Origin: Erodium maritimum
Lineage: Eukaryota; Streptophyta; Magnoliopsida; Geraniales; Geraniaceae
Direction: 5' to 3'
Assembly (NCBI GenBank): GCA_963921825.1
Contig: OY997591.1
Location: 15,371,515 to 15,435,514 of the forward strand
DNA: 64,000 nt
The position numbers and the translations under genes are program-made. Below the pieces are notes generated by a model. That model had not been told where the DNA came from. It saw nothing but the letters and a program-made list of their open reading frames with translations, and made no database searches. Positions within the stretch are counted from its first letter, which is position 1; each line of letters opens with the position of its first letter. Shown piece by piece: positions 31,959-41,655 of the stretch.

Positions 31959-33311
31959 ATGGCTCCATTTCAAAAAGTCAAACTTGTAGAGCATTCCAAG
32001 GTCTCCCCACCGCCTGGTTCAGTCCCTTCCACCGCACTCCCTCTCACCTTCTTCGACCTCCCATGGCTTCTCTTCCCGCCAAACCAACCCCTCTTCTTCT
32101 TCCGCTTCCCTCACCCCACCTCCCACTTCACTGCCAATATCCTCCCCAACCTCAAGCGCTCCCTCTCCCTCACCCTCCAACACTTCTTCCCCCTCGCCGG
32201 AAACCTCCTCGCTCCGCCCCCGCCGGCTAACCCCCTTCTCCTCTACACCGACGGCGACTCCGTTTCCCTCACCGTCTCCGAGTCCTCCTCCGACTACCAC
32301 CACCTCTCCGGCCACCACCCCAGGCTCGCCGCCGATTTCCACCCCCTCGTCCCTCCTCTCGTTGCCGACCATACAAATCCGACTTTACTTCCGGTTCTGG
32401 CCGTGAAGGTTACCATCTTCCCCGGCTCCGGCGTCTCCGTCGGGTTCTCGTACCGGAACGTGGCGGCCGACGCGAGGACCTTTGACCGCTTCCTGAAATT
32501 GTGGATGTCGGTTACCAAATGTGGGTGTGTTCCCAAGGAGTTGGTGCCCACGCACGATAGGCGTTCGATGAAAGCTCCCAAGGGGATCGAACAAACTTTG
32601 CTGCATCAGTGGTGGGCCCTCAAGCAGTTCCCGGAACGGCCGATCGACACCGCCACGGTCAGAGCCACGTTCGTGGTGGGTCGACCCGAGATGGAGAATA
32701 TCAGGCGATTGGTCCTGTCAGGGTCAACCCGACCCCATTCGTCCGCATCCTTGTTTTTGTCCCCTTACGTGTTGACGTGCGCACTTTTGTGGGTTTGTTT
32801 GGTCAAAGCTCGAGCCGTTGAGTTGACCGGAGACGAGGCGCTCTGCTTTGGGTTCATTGCGGGTGGGATTCACAGGCTGGACTATCCGGTGCCGACCAGT
32901 TACTTGGGCAATTGCGTCGCGTTTGGGAGGTCGGTGGTCGGTAGAGAGGAGCTCACCGGAGAGAATGGGGTGTTCTTTGCGGCGAGGTCGATTGGGGAGA
33001 AGGTGAAGGAGCTGAACGGGGATGTTGTTGGAGGGGCAGAGGAGTGGGTTTCAGCTTGGAATGTGATGGTCGGGTCGGATCTCCATGTGGTGGTTTCCGG
33101 GTCGCCGAAAGTGGGATTGTACGGGTTGGATTTCGGGTGGGGTAGGCCGGAGAAGATGGAGGATGTGTCTATTGATGCCACCGGTGCAGTTTGGCTGGCT
33201 CAGAGTCGAAGCGTGGAAGGTGGTATAGAGATAGGGATGTCTCTCCCAAGACCCGTTATGGACATTTTCACTTGTCTTTTTACCCAAGGATTGGAAGATT
33301 CAGACCACTGA
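31959..33311 (+). CDS. BAHD acyltransferase (anthocyanin/phenolic-glucoside malonyltransferase-like) with altered catalytic motif
   Basis: 450 residues, single exon; I chose the ATG at 31959 because MAPFQKVKLVEHSKVSPPPG aligns with family N-termini, although the frame opens at 31908. Family features: FFDLPWL (31-37), LTLQHFFPLAGN (71-82), SYLGNC, SPYVLTCALLW, and YGLDFGWGRPEKM with DFGWG at 391-395. BAHD enzymes transfer acyl groups from CoA thioesters; the DFGWG variant and overall pattern suit the clade that malonylates or aromatically acylates flavonoid and phenolic glucosides in the cytosol. The HxxxD catalytic motif reads NVAAD (167-171): the general-base His is Asn, codon AAC at 32457-32459, one base from CAC. 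The rest of the ORF is intact with strong coding bias, so it is either newly inactivated or altered in activity. No intron. Confidence 0.85.
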   Translation: MAPFQKVKLVEHSKVSPPPGSVPSTALPLTFFDLPWLLFPPNQPLFFFRFPHPTSHFTANILPNLKRSLSLTLQHFFPLAGNLLAPPPPANPLLLYTDGDSVSLTVSESSSDYHHLSGHHPRLAADFHPLVPPLVADHTNPTLLPVLAVKVTIFPGSGVSVGFSYRNVAADARTFDRFLKLWMSVTKCGCVPKELVPTHDRRSMKAPKGIEQTLLHQWWALKQFPERPIDTATVRATFVVGRPEMENIRRLVLSGSTRPHSSASLFLSPYVLTCALLWVCLVKARAVELTGDEALCFGFIAGGIHRLDYPVPTSYLGNCVAFGRSVVGREELTGENGVFFAARSIGEKVKELNGDVVGGAEEWVSAWNVMVGSDLHVVVSGSPKVGLYGLDFGWGRPEKMEDVSIDATGAVWLAQSRSVEGGIEIGMSLPRPVMDIFTCLFTQGLEDSDH

Positions 33312-34267
33312 GTCTGATCCAATACATGGATGGACCCAGCACCCAGCTCAGGCTGTGGCTACCGTCTTTTGTGCTTAATCTTTAATATCTTGTATATGAG
33401 CGTCTGTAGCCGACATCTTCCTGATCAGTAATGTTGGCTGCATTTATGTTCTGTCAAATTGTTTGTAGGATCGTTGGTGTTTTAGAACCGGTAAAAAACT
33501 TAAACTCTTTACATATCTAATACGAACATTTGTACAGCGGTAACGTTGACCAGTATGTTCAATTCAACTCGCCAACGCTAATCAGTATTATTGTTATATG
33601 AATGGTCGACAGATTCAGTGACTTGTGTAGCATTTGAGCGTTGGAGTGAGTCCTAGACCTCAACGACTCTGCAAAACCCAGACAAGTTGTCATGTCATGT
33701 TGACACCACGCTCCCGTAGTGATGTGTGACAATTCGGCATTGGTTTTTGATCGGTCATCACAGCTACAACGTCGAGTCCAAAAGATTAGAAACATTTTTT
33801 TTACAAATTGACTTATAAATAGGTAGTCCAATTTACCAACATCACCGCACTCAACTCTCATGCCTTCACATCTATCAACTCTCTCATTTCGTTCAAGATG
33901 TCGAACTACGAGTCCCCAGGATCCGGTGACTTTGTGGTCGTTGTTTGAGTCTAAACGATTGACCTCTATCATCCAATGACTGCGCGGCGGCCTCTTATTT
34001 CCAACGATCGGCCGTCTAGAACCAGCCGATACCAATTTTCTAATGCACACGTCCTATCCACCTATGCCCTCCAAATATCCAGATGACAGAATGTAGATTA
34101 ACCAAATCTCTTTTCTCCTCGCATAGGCATTGAGCTATCGTTTGTAGACTTGTCAGGATCAGGATCGGATGTGCCAGAGACGTAAACACATATACCATCA
34201 TTCAACAACGGAGTTGGGCCATCAGGAGTCTCGTCGTCCACAATCAACATTGACGAGGGGCAACTAG
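33312..34267. other. 3' flank of the BAHD gene and intergenic DNA
   Basis: No poly(A) consensus beyond AT-rich motifs near 33380-33400. The 163-aa minus frame at 33559-34050 shows no recognisable domain and is probably chance. Confidence 0.35.
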
Positions 34268-34360
34268 TTGAGCCTATTCAGATTTTCCTTGTGCACTACT
34301 TATCAAAAAAAAATTCCCTGTGCACCAAATCATACGGGTCGCACTGATGGTGTTGTAGGT

Positions 34361-34505
34361 TGCCAACCTGGACGCATCCATAGAGGTGGAGGTAAAGGTA
34401 GATATGACGGTTGGAGGATGCGTTGGACTAACGAAGAAGATTTACGCTTGGTTGCATGTTGGTTGCACAACTCCTTCGATTCATTTCTAGAAAGCAACAA
34501 GACAT
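34361..34505 (+). pseudogene. Harbinger-associated Myb/SANT-like ORF, 5' part
   Basis: Encodes GGGKGRYDGWRMRWTNEEDL then RLVACWLHNSFDSFLESNKT. The WTNEEDLRLVxxWLxxSxD pattern is that of the Myb/SANT-like (trihelix-type) protein that accompanies PIF/Harbinger transposases, also seen in NAM-associated/glutathione-transferase-T3-like annotations. It is interrupted exactly at 34505 by element R3 and resumes at 36505-36512. Confidence 0.7.
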
Positions 34506-36504
34506 TAATGGCTCTACACCGCCGGCTAAGTCTACAAGAACACAAATGATTTACCTCCTAATAAATAGAATGGTGGAACTGCTCTCTTTTTCTTCCTTCG
34601 GATCTAACATGATCTCCGTTTATGAAGAGTACTGCAAAATTGTTTTAGGATCGCGTTCTGGTTCTCGTCATCCTAAAGGAAATAGAGGCAGCAAGAGATC
34701 GGCGTTCTCGAAGTCAGCTCTGCTTGTCACTGAAGCGAAGAAGGGAGGGCTTGGTCCCGGGACCTCTGCTACTGTCCTGGTAGCTCCAGTGAAGGAGAAG
34801 GCGACGGAATCTTCGGATCCACAGAGGGCCAAAATTTCGAGGACAGCTCGTCGGTCAGGTAAGAAGATCTCATCGGATAAACCTTTGGGTTATAAGGTAC
34901 AAGACGATGAAACTTTTTTTTTTTGAAACCTACCACCGGAGGCTTCGGAGAAGTGGGTAAAGAAAGTCTTCGGCTCTTACGGTACTATCGTGTCTGCTTC
35001 CGTCTCAAAGCGTCATAATCGCAATGGTCGGTTTTTTGGGTTTATTCGTTTTAAATCTAAATATGACGCTGCAAACTTTGTTGAAGGGTTAAATGGGTTC
35101 ACAGTCGATGGGCATACCCTTTTTGTCGCAGCCGCTCGTCGGAACTTACAGAAGGAAGGGAACTCTGAGATTTTGTTGAGAAAATAGAGCACTTGCTCTG
35201 TTTCCGAATTACAAAAACAGAACTTACCTTTGGTTGATGGGTTGAAGCAGAGCAATGGAGAAGTGGGTGTAGGTGGGAACAGTGGTTCGGAATTGGTGAA
35301 TAAGGAACAATCAGTTGGTTCCGGCGACTCACCGGAAAAGTATTCTCGAGGCGTTATTGATCGACGCGTTGTCAACCCGTAGGATCTAGAATTGATACGT
35401 GATCTCGTCAATCATGGTATTCCACTGATTTCGAAATCAAATCAGAGAGATTTAAGGGATTCTCTTGAATCGATCCCATCTGCTTCAGATTACGGCAATC
35501 ACTGCGTGCGTGAAGACGTTGCCGTTGTGACTGACTTGGGCTCAATAAACGTTTCTATGGAACAGATTGGGCCTATGGCTGGGCCATCTGATTCAGCTCA
35601 ATTAGTTCCCCCTCTCTCAGATCCGGCTGTAAATTGCGGTGTGAATTTGGCTGGACCTACGACGCTTAATGGGATTCGCTTGTCAACCCAACAAGTTGAA
35701 ACTGTTCCCTCCTTGTCTGTGCCTGCTCTAGTAGCAACAACATATGGGGTTGATACAGTTAGTCGGCCCAATTAGGGCTATAGTAATTTTGAGGAGGATT
35801 TTTTCTCCCCTGAGGACTCTTCCATCCCACTCGCTCCTTCTATGGATTTCTTTGCATGGGCTTTGAACCGGTTGAGGACCCAGTGGGTAGTCAAAGAAAA
35901 TATTCCGGAAAGAGAGGTAGAAGACTAAAGGGAACTAAGAAGTCCCCAGTAGTTGTCTTCCATCAAGCGAAGTCCAAGGAGCGTTCTCGGAGCAGGGATA
36001 GAGCGCTCAGACACTTAGAGTGGTCCAAATTGAAACTAGCTGCGAAAACGAGTATCATCCAAGGCTCGCTCACCAAGGAATGCATAGATTTTGGAACGGA
36101 CGATGAGGAAGAAGGTCTTGATGAGGGGATTGGGGAGATCGCTCCTGACTCCCAATCACCTTCCCCATCCTCCTTTGAGGGTGGTGCTCCGTCTCTGTTT
36201 CGTAAACTTTACACCATGTCTGATTCAGCGGGTATTTAATCTGTTGGCTTGGTTTTCTTCAGACTGGTGTGGGTGTTTAGACAAAGCTACACGCCTGTGA
36301 GACGTCTTCCTCTACGACCCAAGCTTCTTGTCTTGTTAGTGTCAGTTTAAGCTTATTTTTTTTAAGCTTCTGTGGTTTTTTTCTTTCTATTTTTTAAGGT
36401 TCTCAAGTTGATCCGCACATTCTTGAGGGCCGTATCTTCTTGCAGCTTGGATTTTTATCTGTAAAATTCAAGTTCCTCAATAAAATCATCACTTATAAAT
36501 AAAA
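34506..36504 (+). pseudogene. R3: ORF1-only non-LTR element, decayed
   Basis: It splits the Myb-like ORF; the direct repeat AAGACAT lies at 34499-34505 and 36505-36511, and the 3' end is AATAAAATCATCACTTATAAATAAAAAA. Frames encode MVELLSFSSFGSNMISVYEE with YCKIVLGSR (cf. R2), then after a T11 slippage-type frameshift at ~34914, an RRM with GRFFGFIRFKSKYDAANFVE, and later GTKKSPVVVFHQAKSKERSR, matching the C-terminal block of R1 (KTAPPVVFYQTRAK). At least four stops are present. No ORF2 remnant. Confidence 0.8.
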
Positions 36505-37330
36505 AAGACATACCATGGTTTTTGGCAACAAATTTCCCGTGAATACAACAACGGCTCGGTAGTGCAATTTCACGATGATAAATAGTTGAAGGATCGTTGG
36601 TCGAAACAAAGCGGATTGGTGAAGTTGTTCAATGGTTATTTCAAGTAGGTCAGAAGACTTTATGCCAGTGGGATCTCGGACAACTAGTTGTACGAAAAGA
36701 CCTTGATTATATACGCATGGAATGAGAAACCTTCTACTTTTGACGGACGACATTGTTGGCAAGCGGTTCGCAACTAAACTAAGTAGAATGAGGAACACGA
36801 TGATGACCAAGGACCGAATAGGACACGTAGGGATGAAGAGGGAGGATACACAACGCCCGAGAACACGTCATTGAGAGAGGGAGGATCACATTTTGGACCA
36901 TGGATGCTTGATCGATATTTTAACCCCTTACAAGGGTCACCATTCGTGTTTTATAATTGATCATCATCGGTTGGATCTCCAAACACACTTGGGAGCGCTT
37001 TCATGGACAATGCATTTTCACCGGATGCAGGTTTCTTTCCTCATAACGGATATGGTTCGGGTTCGCACGGAATTGGCCTTCCGAACCTTGTCACCTACCT
37101 CCACCTACCCAACAACTTCTAATGGGACAAAAGGCCGTCAAGAGGAAAGGGAAGGCCATCTTGAACGCACCTAACTATTGACCAGTTGCACCTATGGAGG
37201 CTAACAAGATGGATTTGGGAAGAATGCGGATGGATCACGAAGTTTTGGAGGAGAGTAGGAATAGGACCTGACGCAATGATCTTTTCAAACGCTTGGATGA
37301 GCTTGACGTGGTCGACATTAATGCAATGTT
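36505..37330 (+). pseudogene. Harbinger-associated Myb/SANT-like ORF, 3' part
   Basis: Continues the 34361 frame: KTYHGFWQQISREYNNGS, then LKDRWSKQSGLVKLFNGYFK and later FDGRHCWQAVRN, and near the end MDLGRMRMDHEVLEESRN and LFKRLDELDVVDINAMFVT. These follow the family order (FWxRIxxxYN, LxxRWxxxxxxVxxFNGxY, FxFxHCW). Several stops and frame changes after residue DDK show that the gene was also decaying outside the R3 insertion. Confidence 0.7.
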
Positions 37331-37785
37331 TGTAACCATATGTTGTTTCCTTTCTTGTTGTTGATGTCTATTGGCTTGTAGTTTATGTATGACAATGTTG
37401 GTTTGTGTGTTACGTGGATATGACTAACAATTTTCCAATATTGTTGATCAGTTCTACCTCAGTTTTGGGTATGAAAATGGTTAATTTGAAGTTTTTAATT
37501 ATGATAATATATTTGTATAAATTTCTTTTAAAAAAAACCCAAAATATAGGATAAAGATCAGATAAATAACAGAATACAGACAAACAACATATTTAACGAA
37601 TCTAACAATTATACGCGACGCTAATTGACGTTACGCCACTACACAATCCCATTACGTCAAGATACTAATTTTACAGATTAACTCCATTGCCCATCCAAAT
37701 TGTTCTACCCATGTTTTGATGATCCATATTGGTCTAATATTTCGAGGTCAACAAACTCGCATGCATTATATTGAAGGTAATCAAA
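37331..37785. other. AT-rich intergenic DNA, no gene seen
   Basis: Only short frames. It separates the Myb-like relic from the TRIM-like element. Confidence 0.4.
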
Positions 37786-38650
37786 TCAAACAAACAAATC
37801 AAATTCATTTGTTCTGATTTGATTTAATTTGATTACGATATTTAATTATAATATTATGTAATATTATTTTCCTTATAATAGTCTTGCAATCTCCTATAAA
37901 TAGGAGTAGTGATTCTTCAATAAAATAATTCAACGCATTTCAGTTCATATTTTACATGGTATCAGAGCTCCCGGTTTTGATCCTTGGGAGGCTCTTATGA
38001 ATTCGTAGCTTTGCCCACTTGTTAACTTATGGTTCTAACAAGTGGGCAGGGCCTTTGAAAGGTGTTTTTATTTTATTTCATAGTTTTATTTTGCTTCCTC
38101 ATCTTCGTAATCAACCACAACAGTTTTCCACCTTCTATGATGTTTACAATGCCGATCACGAGACGAGATGCTATTTGCACCGTCAGCCACAAGATGAGAT
38201 GATGTTTGCACCGTCGGTCACGAGACGAGATGCCCTTTGCACCGTCGGCCCCGAGACGAGATGCCTTTTGCACCGTCGGCCCCAAGACGGGTAGCCGTTT
38301 GCACCGTCGGCCACGAGACGAGTAGCCGTTTTCACCGTTGGCCACGAGACGAGATGCCGTTTGCACCGTCGACCCCGAGACGAGTAGCCGTTTGCACCAT
38401 CCATCAAAGGCACTATACATGATCGTTTTATAATCTTCTTTTCAAGTTGAGCATTTTGAATCTCCATGCTTCAACTTGAGGGGGAGTATTCAAACAAATA
38501 AATCAAATTGATTTGTTCTGATTTGATTACGATATTTAATTATAATATTATGTAATATTAGTTTCCTTGTAATAGTCTTGTAATCTCCTATAAATAGGAG
38601 TAGTGATTCTTCAATAAAATAATTCAACGCATTTCAGTTCATATTTTACA
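37786..38650 (+). mobile_element. TRIM-type miniature LTR retrotransposon
   Basis: Two near-identical LTRs, 37786-37956 and 38490-38650, each ending ...GCATTTCAGTTCATATTTTACA and carrying CTCCTATAAATAGGAG (a TATA box within a 16-bp perfect palindrome). Directly after the first LTR is TGGTATCAGAGCTCC (37957-37971), the initiator-Met tRNA primer-binding site; before the second is a polypurine tract GAGGGGGAG (38478-38486). The LTRs differ by a 9-bp indel and a few substitutions, so insertion is not very recent. The ~530-bp interior has no gag-pol and carries a 31-bp tandem array. TSDs were not identified. Confidence 0.8.
38165..38405 (+). repeat. 31-bp tandem array inside the TRIM
   Basis: About eight units of the form TTTGCACCGTCGG(C/T)C(A/C)CGAG followed by ACGAGATGCC or ACGAGTAGCC. 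As 31 is not a multiple of three, no frame repeats cleanly; the 61-115-aa frames here are artefacts. Confidence 0.85.
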
Positions 38651-38955
38651 CATTCGGTGACTAAACAGTTACCTGGAAAACCGAAAGCTAGGACGACTAG
38701 ATAATGGAAAAACAATGACAATCTTGTTCTGTATTCAAGTTTGAGTGACGTCAGTTTCTGGGCAAATCAATATTTTACAGATTGAATTTTCACTGGTTTT
38801 TCTAAAGTAAAAAAATCAAATGGCACAATGTAACCACAGCTCTTAACCATCGGTTTTGTAAATTAAAACAGAACAACTAAATTCCAATGGATGGTCCATA
38901 TGACAAGTGAAGCATGTGTGTAGAATCCAAAATAAAATAACCTATCAAACTGTGC

Positions 38956-41254
38956 TCACCAGCCCTTGCCTATGAGCCACAACCAGTCAAGTGTCACCCC
39001 GGCGAATATGCCTCCTAACAGGAACATCACAAGTATATTTCCCAATGCATTTTGCTCCGGCCCCTGCACGATTGAGAGAGAGAGCGGAGTACCATTAGTT
39101 TTGTGGCAAGCAATATCTTTGAATACATCAAAGTTTAGTAGGTTGACATTTTACAAGTACGATTTCGAGAACGTACCCTGTAACCTTTTGGTGCTGCAGT
39201 AAAGACGCAGACAGTGAGATAACCGTTGGTGAGTCCTAGGAAAGATGTTAGCAGTATCATCCAACCCTGGTCGCCATATTTGGCTGTGAAATAAAACGCT
39301 GGTACAAGACAAAAACGAGCCAGGACAGCGACCATAAGCCCTCTTCGGGACTCCAACTTCAAGGATTTCACTAAGGGGATGTATCTTCCAATAAGGTCGA
39401 ACGCATTATACATTGCTATCAGAACAAGTGCATACCTAAGAAGTCAAATGTTAAGGTACGATTCCCACACAGAAAGAGCTTTGATAGTAGAAACTCAGCT
39501 ATGATGTGAACAAATAACATATACATACCAAGTGCCTAAACTGTGTGCTCCGGTGTCTTCAGACAAGAATCCAGGGAAAATTGATAGTGTCAGTGAATAT
39601 ATCAAAAACATATCAAGCGCGTAATCCTTGTTCTCAAGTAACAACTCTTTGATGCTCAACCTCTCCGTGTGATTTGGATCTTCCTCAGCCTAGATGAAAT
39701 TCAACAGTCTTAAAATGGAATGAATGAATGATGATTGGTAATGCTTGATCGTGTGGTCAGGGTAAAAAAAAAACTTACTCCTGGCACCAGTTGGATACCC
39801 ACAGCAGCAAGGTCAGCTGAGACGGTTTTGGATCCTTCAGAGGCTGCCTTTGAGCGATAGTACTTGACAATTGGTAATTTTGGAAAGGTATATGCATAGA
39901 GAAGGACGCAAAGCAGCTCAAAGAAACTAGTGATGCCAAAGAACAAAACTGTAGCAGACAAAACAGAATGTAATTAGTCTTCAGGAATCACATTATGAAT
40001 GTGTCCAAAGTGCTATTCCTCTCTGTTGCAATGAAATAGTATTCTAAAACCCGTCATAAGGGTATTTTAAGCTCTCCTACTCCTAGAATATGAAGATGCA
40101 AGTTAACGACAAGAGCAATAAGAAATTACAGAAAATGGAAACATACGGGCTCCCTTGCGAAGACCATCTTGTGACTGTTTAAAAGCTGCTTTCGTAATTA
40201 ACCTCAAACCAGAGGTTATGGCCCCTGATGCAGCAGAACCGGCTAGGAAAGACTGAAAGAAGATAACCAGTAAGCAGGCAATGTTAAAATAGATATGAAG
40301 GACAGATAGAAAACTTACTTGGATGAGTGCAGGGTCCATGAAGGAGAGATCTCCAACCATTCCACCCTGCACATGAGCATCGGCTATTCCAAATGCACCG
40401 CTTATTGCGCATATTCCTATGAACGCTCCAAGTCCACCTCTTCCAGATGTTGCCAAATCCAACTTGCACATCACAAACACAAAGCAATCAAAAAACCCTC
40501 AAAAGTTGAGGAACAAGAGAAATGTGAATTCATTGACCCTTACCACTAGAATCAAAAGCGAACTTAGGAAGAAAAGGGCGTATCCTAGTAGGTTGCGGCG
40601 CCTAGTATTCAAAATCGCTTCGTGGTAGGCCAGTATAGCAAGTGTTACAAAAGCAAATGGTTGATACACGAGAGTAAGAACCCTTGATGGATGATAATTC
40701 TGGAAAAGGAGTCAAGAAATGTAATGTATTTCTACAAGAGGTAATTGCAAATAAATACTCAAATGAATTGTTGATTCATAAACAACTATCATAAACTCAA
40801 ATGAGACTTGTTTATGATCCAAATACTAATCATATTCATGGGTATGAAGAAAAGAAAAGAAAAAAGTCAAAAGTACCGGGAATAAGTTGACATAGTAGTC
40901 TTCAATAGTGAGCATGCTATTCCATGAGAAAAGGCATCCGTTGCCAAGGAGCCAACATACGACCATTGCAGCGAACTTGCCCTTTAAATCATCAATCATG
41001 ACAGACAAGGGTTTAATAATAATAATAATGATAATGTCTCGTAATTGATTAATTAAACTGAACAAGGTCTAATAATACAAACCTCATGCTTGGCCCGAGG
41101 CTCAATTGGATTAGAGCTTCCCGGTGATGATTCTATTCCAACGGTTCCTGAAACCAAACTTGTTACTTCTCTACACTTTTCTTTAACGAATCATGACTCG
41201 GTAACAAGAATTTTATGAAGAAAAAAGAAACAGACAAGAGAGCTTACTCTCCAT
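38956..41254 (-). CDS. ENT: Equilibrative nucleoside transporter, tandem copy 1
   Basis: Minus-strand exons: 41248-41254 (ATGGAGA), 41083-41147, 40877-40981, 40544-40699, 40319-40462, 40147-40252, 39779-39948, 39529-39689, 39177-39435, 38956-39063. All introns are GT-AG and phases join without error, giving 426 residues, about the family's length. Landmarks: GKFAAMVVCWLLGNGCLFSW, NSMLTIEDYYVNLFP, YHPSRVLTLVYQPFA, DPALIQ, SFLAGSAASGAITSGLRLIT, NAFDLIGRYIPL, GDQGWMILLTSFLGLTNGYL and the tail GGIFAGVTLDWLWLIGKGW. Plant ENTs have 11 membrane helices and import nucleosides, mostly with protons, at the plasma membrane. It is 73-80% identical by eye to the copy at 45.6 kb; a LINE and a MITE separate them. 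The start lies in a tiny exon unlike that of copy 2, so the N-terminus (MERTVGIESSPG) is less certain than the rest. Confidence 0.87.
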
Positions 41255-41655
41255 GTGAAGATACTTGGCTTCGGATCTGAGGATTTGGCAGTTGAAATTA
41301 GTTTCGAAAATTCACTCTCATGTATTTGTCCGATTTTATTTAGGGATATGTATGTATTTGAATTCGAAGTGGAGTACAACTTGGAAAACAATTCTAAGTG
41401 AAGTGGAAGTGTTGCACTAGGTAGTTTCTTGACGTGCCCTCGCCTTTTTACTCGCAAATGCAAAGATGCTTCAACCGCTTTCTTTGGCCCATCAAAGAGA
41501 ATTGGATCGACTACAATTAAATAAGTAATAATCGTTTGTAAAAAAAAAAGATTGATAAGCCAAATTTTATTACCAATCCTTAACTTATAAGAAACAAACA
41601 CAGAGATACCCGAAAAACGGATTTCCTCAGAGCTTACACAAAGTTTCCCATCAAA

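Noticed and set aside
33559-34050. 163-aa minus-strand ORF
   Set aside because: No recognisable motif, no splice support and no promoter signal; probably chance in less AT-rich DNA.
38073-38467. ORFs of 61-115 aa on both strands
   Set aside because: Generated by the 31-bp array in the TRIM.
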